This document shows, in pieces, positions 53,986-61,904 of a stretch of 64,000 nucleotides of DNA; position 1 is the first letter of the stretch, and each line of letters begins with the position of its first letter. The stretch comes from Bruticola sp004554425 (GTDB taxonomy: Bacteria; Vulcanimicrobiota; Xenobia; Xenobiales; Xenobiaceae), in contig CATXCY010000001.1 of the NCBI GenBank assembly GCA_958366945.1, positions 62,001 to 126,000 on the forward strand, given 5' to 3'. The notes below the pieces were generated by a model. The model searched no databases. It was not told the origin of the DNA and saw only the letters and a program-made list of their open reading frames with translations. Both the position numbers and the translations under genes were made by a program.

Positions 53986-55431
53986 ATGAGCGGTAAGAGA
54001 ATTTTCTTAGTATTAGTAGCCTTAACTTTATGGCTGCCTTTAGTTGTCCCGGCCTTTTTCAGAAGCACCGACGATTCTTCTTGGCAAAAATCTTTTCATA
54101 CTAATTTGGAAGTAAGACTTGCTTCTAGGGCTATGCGTATAAGCCAAAAATGCCATTTACCAGCAATGGAAAGCCAAGTTGTCGCTTTATTGGACAAAGT
54201 AGACTTCGACAAAGTCCCAAGTTCAATTATTCATGATGGAGCTTCTTTATATTATCTTTGCCATAAGCCCGACAAAGCCATAAGTCTCTTGAAAAAAATA
54301 CGTGCAGAAGAAGCCAACTCCGTGACTGAAGCTTTATGCAAAATAAGCCATGGAAAAACTCTTACTCTAGAAGAAACACAAAGTGCTTTCAATTTGCTAA
54401 ACATGGAGCTAAAAGAAGCTCTCGATACTTTTTATAACGATCCTTTAGCCTACAGCTTCGTTATGCAAGCTATACAAAAAGGCACTATCCAACCTGAGCA
54501 GCACGGACACTTGGAAGAGCGTATAACTTCTTTGCAACACAAAGCAGATCGCTTCCTGACTGTGCTGGGTCTGTGGGGAATTTTAGTCTCCTTATCTTTC
54601 ATTCTTTTGGCAGCCTTTGTCATCAAAGCTTTTTCTTCTGAAAAAGACGAACATGTAGACGAAAAAAAACAACCGGAAGGTCATTTTCTTTGGAAACCTA
54701 TACCTACACTTTTTTTATTCGTCGCTTTGAACTGGTTGGGCGCTTGCTTAAGTGCCATAATGACAACCCTAGCACTCCAGCTAATAGGTACAGACAAGCA
54801 TTACATTCCTGTCATTTTATTCTTTTCACAAATGCTTGTTTATACAGTCTCTATCGCCATTTTAGCTTTGACAATAAAGTATGTGTGTGAGCCAGATGAA
54901 ATCGAAGCCTCCACCATCACCCATTGGCAAGGAATAAAAAAATCGGCCATTTTTCTACTTAAAGCGCTGCGCTTACACGAATTTAAAAGCTCGTATCTAA
55001 CCTACGGCTGCGCGGCTTTTGCTTTAGCCATTCTTACAGCCGCTCTTATGTCTTTGCTTACTTCGCTTTTTACCCAGTCTTCCGTGCAATCAAACAACAT
55101 AGTGTTGGCTTTCTTATTAGAAACTCCGGAGCCAATCTTTTGGCTGCTTTTCTTCTTGGTGGTCAGTGGTCCACTTTATGAAGAAATCATTTATCGCGGC
55201 TTGTTATTTTCCGGGCTCAGCAAAACAGCCACCGTTATAGGCGCAGCCTTTATCAGTTCGCTTATGTTTTCATCGGTGCATGGCGATCCCCAAGGCATTT
55301 TAGTTCTGGCTGGGTTGGGAATGGTATTTTGCGCAATTCGCCATTATACAGGCAGCTTATGGCCCTCCGTTATAGCTCACGCTCTCTGGAATTGCCAAGT
55401 AGCTGTTTATGTATTGATCGTAGGTCGTTAA
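53986..55431 (+). CDS. CPBP-family intramembrane metalloprotease (Abi/CAAX-like)
   Basis: The 481-residue protein has an N-terminal membrane segment, a helical extracytoplasmic region (about 30-190, TPR-like, KPDKAISLLKKI) and about eight membrane helices. The C-terminal Abi domain carries the motifs EEIIYRGLLFSGL (EExxxR), FSSVHG (FxxxH) and HALWN (HxxxN). These residues form the metal site of Rce1-like proteases. The large N-terminal domain is unusual for the family. Members act in protein processing or self-immunity; no bacteriocin genes are nearby. Monocistronic. Confidence 0.88.
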   Translation: MSGKRIFLVLVALTLWLPLVVPAFFRSTDDSSWQKSFHTNLEVRLASRAMRISQKCHLPAMESQVVALLDKVDFDKVPSSIIHDGASLYYLCHKPDKAISLLKKIRAEEANSVTEALCKISHGKTLTLEETQSAFNLLNMELKEALDTFYNDPLAYSFVMQAIQKGTIQPEQHGHLEERITSLQHKADRFLTVLGLWGILVSLSFILLAAFVIKAFSSEKDEHVDEKKQPEGHFLWKPIPTLFLFVALNWLGACLSAIMTTLALQLIGTDKHYIPVILFFSQMLVYTVSIAILALTIKYVCEPDEIEASTITHWQGIKKSAIFLLKALRLHEFKSSYLTYGCAAFALAILTAALMSLLTSLFTQSSVQSNNIVLAFLLETPEPIFWLLFFLVVSGPLYEEIIYRGLLFSGLSKTATVIGAAFISSLMFSSVHGDPQGILVLAGLGMVFCAIRHYTGSLWPSVIAHALWNCQVAVYVLIVGR

Positions 55432-55480
55432 TAATTAGCGAAAACTGAGCGCATTCAACAAAATACACATTTTTAATGAA

Positions 55481-55518
55481 AAAAAGAAGCTTCTCTCAAG
55501 AGAAAAGCTTCTTTTTTT
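55481..55518. terminator. Bidirectional terminator between CPBP and thrS genes
   Basis: AAAAAGAAGCTT (55481-55492) pairs with AAGCTTCTTTTT, with an additional TCTC/GAGA pairing. Runs of A and T lie on each side. Confidence 0.9.
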
Positions 55519-55577
55519 GCCTCAGCTATTCTAGATAACTGCCCAACGGCAGCTACATAGAAAAAAGCGCTAAGAGA

Positions 55578-57407
55578 TTATTCTTCGGGCAAAACTACAT
55601 CAGCGAAGTTGTCCATAATGCGCTCATGGCACATCTTACTCAAAATGCTGCGGAACTGAGCGAACTTCAAAGTACGCTGTTCTTTTACGCAGTAACGGCG
55701 CCAAGTAACAGTTTCATTTTCCATCTCAGAAGCACCAACAACCAAAATATTAGGAATCTTGGAAGTAACGGCAGCGCGAATCTTCTTGTTGAAACTGTCA
55801 CCATCTAAGTTGGCTTGAGCTCTGTAAAGATCGTTACGCAGAGAAGCAGCAATCTTTTCGGCGTAGTCGCCAAACTTTTCGACGGATACAGGCACTACCA
55901 TAACTTGAGTGGGAGACATCCAAGTGGGGAAAGCGCCTTTGAAGTGTTCCATTAAGAAAGCTAAGAAGCGCTCGTGAGTACCCAAAGGAGCACGGTGGAT
56001 ACAATAAGGAGTATGGTATTCGCCGTCTTTGCCTGTGTAGACTAAGTTGAAGCGAGGAGGTACAGCGAAGTCGAGCTGGTTGGTGGAAGCGGTTTCTTCA
56101 CGTCCGACAACGTTACGAATTTGGAAGTCGACTTTGGGGCCGTAGAAAGCAGCTTCACCGGGGACTTCTTCGTATTGTACGCCCATTTCCTTAACCACTT
56201 GGCGAATAGCATCTTCAGAATGGGCCCAAGCTTCAGGATTATCTACATATTTCTTGGTATTTTTAGGATCATGCATAGACAAGCGCATCCAGTATCCTTC
56301 GATACGGAACTTGTCATAATAGAAGCGGTGCATATCCAAAACGGCTCTAAATTCGGCAGCCAATTGCTCAGGACTGCAGTAAATATGAGCATCGTTCATG
56401 CACATACCGCGCACGCGCAAAAGTCCAGCTAATGTACCGGAAGCTTCGTAGCGGTAGCACTGTCCATACTCAGCCAAGCGCAAAGGCAACTCGCGGTAAG
56501 AACGAGGACGGCTGCTGAATATCATGTGATGGAACGGGCAGTTCATGGGCTTGAGATAATAGTTCTGGCCATCGTCTATTTGCATAGGCGGGAACATACT
56601 ATCCTTATAGTAAGGAAGGTGACCAGAAGTATAGAAAAGCTGCTCGTTGGTGATGCAAGGAGTAGCTACACGCAAATAACCACCACGTTGCTCGGTTTCT
56701 TTAGCAAACTTTTCTAATTCTTCACGCAAAACGGTACCGTTGGGCAACCAAAGAGGCAAACCTAAACCGACCATTTCGTTCATAGTATAGAACTCTAACT
56801 CTTTGCTGAGCTTACGATGATCATATTTGCGAGCTTCTTCACGCAAGCGCAAGAACTCTTTGAGCTCTTTCTTGTTGTTAAAAGCTAAACCATAGATACG
56901 AGTCAGCATCTCACGAGACTGATCGCCGCGCCAATAAGCTCCAGCTACCGAATCGAGAGCGAAACAATCGCTGGGAATTTCAGAAGTGTTGCCTACGTGA
57001 GGGCCGGCGCACAGATCGGTAAACTCGCCGTTTTGATAAAAATGAATGTCTTTGCCTTCGCTGGCAAGATCACGCACATATTCAGCCTTGAGAACTTCAC
57101 CCTTTTCTTCTAAGCGCTTTACGGCTTCTTCGAGAGGAAGATCGTAATGGGTGAAAGCTTGTTTCTCGGCGATAATGCGGCGCATTTCAGCTTCGATTTC
57201 AGGAAGTTTATCCGCATCAATGGGCGTTGAAAATTGGAAATCATAGTAAAAGCCATTATCTACGGGCGGGCCGAAACCTAACTTGGTATCGGGGTAAAGA
57301 CGCTGCACCGCTTCTGCCAAAATATGAGACAAAGAGTGACGTCTCTTATAAAGGGGATCGTTTTCCTTTTCCTGGGCATCCATACCCGCATAAACTTGTC
57401 TGGCCAT
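55578..57407 (-). CDS. thrS: Threonyl-tRNA synthetase lacking the N-terminal TGS domain
   Basis: The 609-residue class II synthetase has HSLSHILAEAVQRLYPDTK (editing-site HxxxH) and FTDLCAGPHVGNTSEI (editing Cys/His). The catalytic core follows with MNCPFHHMIFSSRPRSYREL (zinc Cys, motif 2 region), RYEASGTLAGLLRVRGM and TPYCIHRAPLGTHERF. A C-terminal anticodon-binding domain (VMVVPVSVEKFGDYAEKI) completes it. E. coli ThrRS begins with a TGS domain of about 60 residues, absent here; translation starts at ATG 57407, 6 nt after GGAG. An anticodon-like hairpin sits upstream of the ribosome site. Confidence 0.95.
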   Translation of the reverse strand: MARQVYAGMDAQEKENDPLYKRRHSLSHILAEAVQRLYPDTKLGFGPPVDNGFYYDFQFSTPIDADKLPEIEAEMRRIIAEKQAFTHYDLPLEEAVKRLEEKGEVLKAEYVRDLASEGKDIHFYQNGEFTDLCAGPHVGNTSEIPSDCFALDSVAGAYWRGDQSREMLTRIYGLAFNNKKELKEFLRLREEARKYDHRKLSKELEFYTMNEMVGLGLPLWLPNGTVLREELEKFAKETEQRGGYLRVATPCITNEQLFYTSGHLPYYKDSMFPPMQIDDGQNYYLKPMNCPFHHMIFSSRPRSYRELPLRLAEYGQCYRYEASGTLAGLLRVRGMCMNDAHIYCSPEQLAAEFRAVLDMHRFYYDKFRIEGYWMRLSMHDPKNTKKYVDNPEAWAHSEDAIRQVVKEMGVQYEEVPGEAAFYGPKVDFQIRNVVGREETASTNQLDFAVPPRFNLVYTGKDGEYHTPYCIHRAPLGTHERFLAFLMEHFKGAFPTWMSPTQVMVVPVSVEKFGDYAEKIAASLRNDLYRAQANLDGDSFNKKIRAAVTSKIPNILVVGASEMENETVTWRRYCVKEQRTLKFAQFRSILSKMCHERIMDNFADVVLPEE

Positions 57408-57424
57408 AAATAACTCCATATTAC

Positions 57425-57451
57425 GGCAAAGCTTCAACAACAAGCCTTGCC
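57425..57451 (-). promoter_or_regulatory. tRNA-Thr anticodon-arm-like hairpin upstream of thrS
   Basis: On the minus strand GGCAAGGCTT, loop GTTGTTG, AAGCTTTGCC form a 10-bp stem (one G-U) with a 7-nt loop. It spans about -44 to -18 from the thrS start, just before the ribosome site. In anticodon-loop numbering the loop places U at 33 and UGU at 34-36, a threonine anticodon. E. coli thrS is repressed by ThrRS binding such a mimic at the equivalent place. Confidence 0.5.
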
Positions 57452-57599
57452 TAGCTCGGCGCAATTTTCAAAAGGGCCTCTTGCCATAGCCTGTTAGTCC
57501 GGCAACAATCAAGCTCCCTATCTGGTCGGCGCCGCGACCATCTATAAATATACACAAATTCAGCAAAATAAACAAACAGGGAAACAAGTCGGCTCAATT

Positions 57600-58709
57600 T
57601 CATATTTTTAAGCCCAAGCGCAAACGAAGCCAGAGCATTAAACAAGTGCTGACAGCTAGAACAAGAGCCGCGATAAAACTGGCTGCACAACTTTTAAACA
57701 AATAAATTTCCGCTTCTCCACGTACCTGAGCATAAATTTGTTCTTGGCTTACCTGAGAAGCTCTGTTATAAAGGTGGAGCAACTGGCTCAAATATGGAGA
57801 TTCTTGATTGCCAACTAAATGTTCACGCAAAACAAAATAAGCGCTATCAGAAGCCAAATTGGCACTTTGTAAAGACTCCCTGTCAAGAGCATACATGCCA
57901 GCTAAGCTCACGCGTATAGGATTAAAACAATCTTCAAGGGGAACGTTAGAGCGAATGATCGTAGGCACAAAAGAGAGGCTTACTAACAACAAGGCTAAAG
58001 CTACGGAAAATTCACTAAAGAATATACGTATCGTTCCATTCCAGAGTACAAGCAATAAACCGCTCAGCACCAAAACTGTTTCTATTTGACTAAAATTCCA
58101 AAAGTTATGCAAGAAATAAGCCACCACAGCAGCTGTCAGCAACAATTTTCGCAATGAAGCAGCGCATTTGTCAGGAACATTCTGAAAAGATATGCCCCAC
58201 CAAACACCCAAACAAGCAGCTAGCATTAAGGAAAGCAAACTATATACACAAGCAGCTAGTACAATTTCGGCGTTAAGATTGGAGAGCAGCAAACAAAAAG
58301 CTACACTGCTGAAAGAGAACAGAAACCATTCAATTAAGTAAGGGGCCGAAAAAGCTAAAAATTTCAGAATTAAACTCCGATAGCAGCCTCTAGGGGTAAG
58401 GAGAAGCATTTTGTATATACCGCAGCAACTATCGGAGCAAACGGAGGAAGCTAAACGAGGAGCCAGCCCCCAATATTGGCCAGCAATAAAAATAGCAGTC
58501 AGCCAACACAACATACGCGAACAAGAAATAATCGGAGTGCTGCTGCCTTCTAAAACCAAGTATAAGTTCCAAGTAAGGTAAAGTAGCCAAAAAATAGGCA
58601 AGGCAGCTTCCCAAAAGCACATTTTGCTTTGAGCCAAAACAAGCCTAAGTTCGCGCAACAGCAAAGGGTTGGCTGCTTCTCGATATTTTACTATTAGCTT
58701 ATTTAGCAT
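57600..58709 (-). CDS. Polytopic membrane protein resembling an ABC-2-type permease
   Basis: The 369-residue product starts MLNKLIVKYREAANPLLLREL, a cytoplasmic amphipathic segment. About six to eight hydrophobic helices follow; the last (CAASFIAALVLAVSTCLMLWL) lies close to the C-terminus. N-P-[LV]-[LV]-x-R-E near the start is common in ABC-2/GldF-like permeases, which suggests a transporter subunit, but no ATPase gene is adjacent in the window. It overlaps the upstream membrane-protein gene by 11 bp (start ATG 58709), implying coupled expression. An alternative start at 58748 lies deeper in that gene. Substrate unknown. Confidence 0.65.
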   Translation of the reverse strand: MLNKLIVKYREAANPLLLRELRLVLAQSKMCFWEAALPIFWLLYLTWNLYLVLEGSSTPIISCSRMLCWLTAIFIAGQYWGLAPRLASSVCSDSCCGIYKMLLLTPRGCYRSLILKFLAFSAPYLIEWFLFSFSSVAFCLLLSNLNAEIVLAACVYSLLSLMLAACLGVWWGISFQNVPDKCAASLRKLLLTAAVVAYFLHNFWNFSQIETVLVLSGLLLVLWNGTIRIFFSEFSVALALLLVSLSFVPTIIRSNVPLEDCFNPIRVSLAGMYALDRESLQSANLASDSAYFVLREHLVGNQESPYLSQLLHLYNRASQVSQEQIYAQVRGEAEIYLFKSCAASFIAALVLAVSTCLMLWLRLRLGLKI

Positions 58710-60678
58710 TTCTAGGTTCCAAATTGTAGACGATAAGGCCGTCGCCAAAACGCATAGGCGCTCCTAGGATTGGTGTCAGACGACTTTCTATATCTTGAGC
58801 AGAAAATTCGGTCAATAAATTCTCATGTAAAACAAAAGCATAAAATCCCATGTCCAATAACGCCTGGGCCCCCTCACGCAAGCGTCTTTTGCTCTGTGAA
58901 GAAGGCTCGATGCCTCGTTGAGCCAGCAAAACTTCTTCCATGAAAGCATTGTGTACGACTTCAGGGCTCAATACTCCGCTAGTTCGGTAAGGTATGCGCT
59001 TGTGATGCACAGTTTGATAATAGAAATATTCGCCAGGTACCAAAATAGTTCCGGGCCTTTCAAAGGGATAGTCAATTATGGCATACGAGCGCGGATCCTC
59101 AGCTAACATCTGATAATAGGCTGGAGTTTGAGCTGGACTTATCGGCAATGGCCAAGGCAAAGGAGAAACAAAAGCTGTTTCTACAAAAATCATCAAAGAG
59201 GCTAGTACGCAAAAGAACCATTTACGAGCAACCGTTTCTTTGCCCCAAAGAACTTTGCTTCCGTAGGCAGCCACTATCGATAAGCCGATAAGAGCTAACA
59301 TTAAAAAACGAAATGGAATAGCTAAATTGTAGAAGAACGGAAAGCCTAGGAACATCAAGAGGTAAAACGGGTTAATAAACCCAGCCTCGGAAAAATCCGA
59401 AAAAATTACCCGCGGTCCTAAAGAGAGAGCGATAAAAAAGCCAAATACGACCACCCAGTACAGCAATTTTCGGCGACAAGTTTTACAACGCCAAGCTGTA
59501 AAAGCTAACAATAAAGCGATCCATCCCAAATAGTGAACTCGAACCAATCTATCCACAGTAGAGGTAACTGTGGCATTGCCCTTACCTGGTAAAAACAGCC
59601 CCAACAAATTTGTATAGTTGTGGAAACCACGCACACCATGCTGATTTACGCTTTTCTCAGGAGCTTGGCCCAAATAATCTTGGAAGTTGAAAATAGAGCG
59701 TTTGGGAGCTTTGCGCGGCATAACAATATTGGCAGAATTGGAAACTGTCATCTTGAAAAGCCAAGCAAAAGGAGAAATAATTATCGCTCCTATAGCAATT
59801 GACGCCGCAACTTTTATAATTTGCTTTTTCCATATCGGAGCACAAATATTCCAACTTTCTAGCAAAGAACGTCGCCAAGACTTTCTCACTCTAGATGAAC
59901 GTATTAAAGCGGATACAGAGAAGCTTCGTCCTTTCCAGAAATTGCGCAAAAGCTCAACCAGAGACCACGCCAAAGCTAAACTAGTGTATACAGCCATAAA
60001 TTCGCCATAATACCAACATGAGAAAGTGGTGAGAGCAAAAAAAATAGCTGTGCCTAGTAGATCACCTATGCTATCGTTTTGCAAAAGGCGATGCAAAAAA
60101 AGAATATACAGCGGTGCCCAAGCGGTATTGAGCGTTTCAGTTACTCCGGAGGAAACAGGATAGCTAAGCACATAAGCAGACAGCCCATAAATGACAGCTG
60201 CTACTAAAGCGCAAGCCCCATCCTTAACGAAATGGCGAGCTAAAAGCCAAGCGGCCAGTAAGCCAAGCCACAAATTGAAAATTACTGTTAAATTGTAAGC
60301 TCCGGCCAAGCTAACAAATCTAGAGAAAATATAGCCCCAAATAGCATTACAAGGATCGGCAATAAACAAATAGCCGCCTCTGGGGGCATTAAGCAAATCA
60401 CAAAACAAAGGGATTTGTCCCTGAGCCAAGCAATCGCGCACCCACCAATGGCCCCACAAATGCTTCCAAAAATCACCTTGGTAATCGCCTATCAAGCTAT
60501 CGCTTAAGTGAAATGGCGCAGGCCAAAGAGCAACTACTGTGAGCAAAGCAAAGAAAAGACAGACAGAGACTAATTCAAGTGGCCATATAAAACCGTTTTT
60601 CGCCTCTGTGCCCTGCTTATTTGTTCCTTCTACGTATTTTTTATCGTTTGTCGGCAACTCACTCTGCGTAATATACAT
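58699..60678 (-). CDS. Large polytopic membrane protein with GT-C glycosyltransferase-like layout
   Basis: The 659-residue protein has about ten to twelve membrane helices and a C-terminal soluble region. After the first helix come ALWPAPFHLSDSLIGDYQGDF and WVRDCLAQGQIPLFCD, an extracytoplasmic loop with acidic residues as in GT-C enzymes (YfhO, PMT/ArnT-like). The closing segment (SYAIIDYPFERPGTILVP) is a soluble beta-rich part found in such proteins. These enzymes use lipid-linked sugars for surface glycans. Catalytic assignment is not certain. It is divergently oriented to a similar gene (61905) and appears to share descent with it. Confidence 0.7.
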   Translation of the reverse strand: MYITQSELPTNDKKYVEGTNKQGTEAKNGFIWPLELVSVCLFFALLTVVALWPAPFHLSDSLIGDYQGDFWKHLWGHWWVRDCLAQGQIPLFCDLLNAPRGGYLFIADPCNAIWGYIFSRFVSLAGAYNLTVIFNLWLGLLAAWLLARHFVKDGACALVAAVIYGLSAYVLSYPVSSGVTETLNTAWAPLYILFLHRLLQNDSIGDLLGTAIFFALTTFSCWYYGEFMAVYTSLALAWSLVELLRNFWKGRSFSVSALIRSSRVRKSWRRSLLESWNICAPIWKKQIIKVAASIAIGAIIISPFAWLFKMTVSNSANIVMPRKAPKRSIFNFQDYLGQAPEKSVNQHGVRGFHNYTNLLGLFLPGKGNATVTSTVDRLVRVHYLGWIALLLAFTAWRCKTCRRKLLYWVVVFGFFIALSLGPRVIFSDFSEAGFINPFYLLMFLGFPFFYNLAIPFRFLMLALIGLSIVAAYGSKVLWGKETVARKWFFCVLASLMIFVETAFVSPLPWPLPISPAQTPAYYQMLAEDPRSYAIIDYPFERPGTILVPGEYFYYQTVHHKRIPYRTSGVLSPEVVHNAFMEEVLLAQRGIEPSSQSKRRLREGAQALLDMGFYAFVLHENLLTEFSAQDIESRLTPILGAPMRFGDGLIVYNLEPRNAK

Positions 60679-60788
60679 ACTGTCCCGCGCTCAAAAGATA
60701 GGCTTCAAACTAAATTCAATTCTAACCAAGAAGGCTGCTATTTCTAAGGCAGGGTTTCCTTTTCCCCTATACGAAGGGCTTTGCACTC

Positions 60789-61868
60789 ATGACAGCGAGC
60801 CAAACTTCCCCAAAACACCTTTTGATCTTTATTGTGGGCTTAACTTTTGTACTTATAGTGGAGCTGGCTTTGTTGGCTTGCAATTGCCATGAAAGTTTAA
60901 ATGGATACGAGATGCGCCGTGAAGGTTATGTCTTTACCAAAGGTAGCGGCTTCAATCCACTGAAAAATATAGAAAATAGCCAAGTTTGTTTAGACTGGCT
61001 CGGACTTAAGCGTTGTCAGAAATTGCTACAAGAAAAGAATCTCTGGCCTCTATCAATAGAAGACAGTAAGCATTTCGCCTTATTGGAGAACTTGGCCAGA
61101 CAAGAAGCTGATAACAGCTTAAACTTATACGATCAACTATACGAACGCCTTTCTACCGAGCAATTGCAAGTGTTTTTGAGCATGGACGATTCGCTAACTC
61201 CTTACACTTGCGCAGGGGCAGAAGGTTCCGATATAAGAACCTACACTAAAGCCATCTCTATTTTGAGGAATAGTGCTAACTGGTCTAATTGCCGTCGCTT
61301 GCAAGATCTCGACTCGCTTTCGGAAATACTCCGGGGCAGTCGACAAGATATTGTTACCGAAGAAGAAAAATTAAGACAATATCGCAATCTCAATTTACCT
61401 CCCCTAAGCACAAAGCCTTTGCCACCAGCCCAAGGCCCCGGATTTGAGTTTTCAGCAAAGCGTCAGCAATTGCTAAAAAAAGCCTCTCAATTAAATCTTC
61501 ATCCTTTGAGAACACTCATCTCTTTGCAACATCTTTGCCAAATTGCTAACCCTAAGCTTCAGCCCCAACAAGCCCAAGAATGCTTAATTATCTTGGAAAG
61601 GCTCAGAATATCTTCATTGCGCTTGAGCATTTTGCACGATGAAGCTATCAAGCTTATTCCAGAAAGGCAATGGCAAGTTTTGCTCCTAGAGCCAGAACTA
61701 AAAGCACTCGATAAAAGATTTGTACAGGATTTACTGTATCCCAAAACTCTGCATTTGCTAAAAGAATCCCTTACTTCGGTAAAACAGGACGCGGCAATTG
61801 CCAAAGAGTTAAATCTAGCCATTCCCCCCATTGAGCGGGAAGGCCCTCCACCGCCGAAGATGAGATAA
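60789..61868 (+). CDS. Membrane-anchored protein of unknown function
   Basis: The 359-residue protein has one N-terminal membrane helix (LLIFIVGLTFVLIVELALLA, about 11-30) followed by CNC, so a lipoprotein-like or simple anchor topology is possible. The rest is soluble and helical with many leucines, a Cys-containing N-terminal part (CLDWLGLKRCQKLL), and an acidic/proline C-terminus ending in EGPPPPKMR. It is followed after 36 bp by the large membrane protein gene at 61905, so the two are probably co-transcribed. No family recognised. Confidence 0.65.
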   Translation: MTASQTSPKHLLIFIVGLTFVLIVELALLACNCHESLNGYEMRREGYVFTKGSGFNPLKNIENSQVCLDWLGLKRCQKLLQEKNLWPLSIEDSKHFALLENLARQEADNSLNLYDQLYERLSTEQLQVFLSMDDSLTPYTCAGAEGSDIRTYTKAISILRNSANWSNCRRLQDLDSLSEILRGSRQDIVTEEEKLRQYRNLNLPPLSTKPLPPAQGPGFEFSAKRQQLLKKASQLNLHPLRTLISLQHLCQIANPKLQPQQAQECLIILERLRISSLRLSILHDEAIKLIPERQWQVLLLEPELKALDKRFVQDLLYPKTLHLLKESLTSVKQDAAIAKELNLAIPPIEREGPPPPKMR

Positions 61869-61904
61869 TTCCATTTTGAAAAAGTATTCGCCTATTGTAA
61901 AGCT

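Noticed and set aside
57425..57600. T-box riboswitch before thrS
   Set aside because: No T-box motif or specifier/antiterminator arrangement; only the small anticodon-like hairpin is present.
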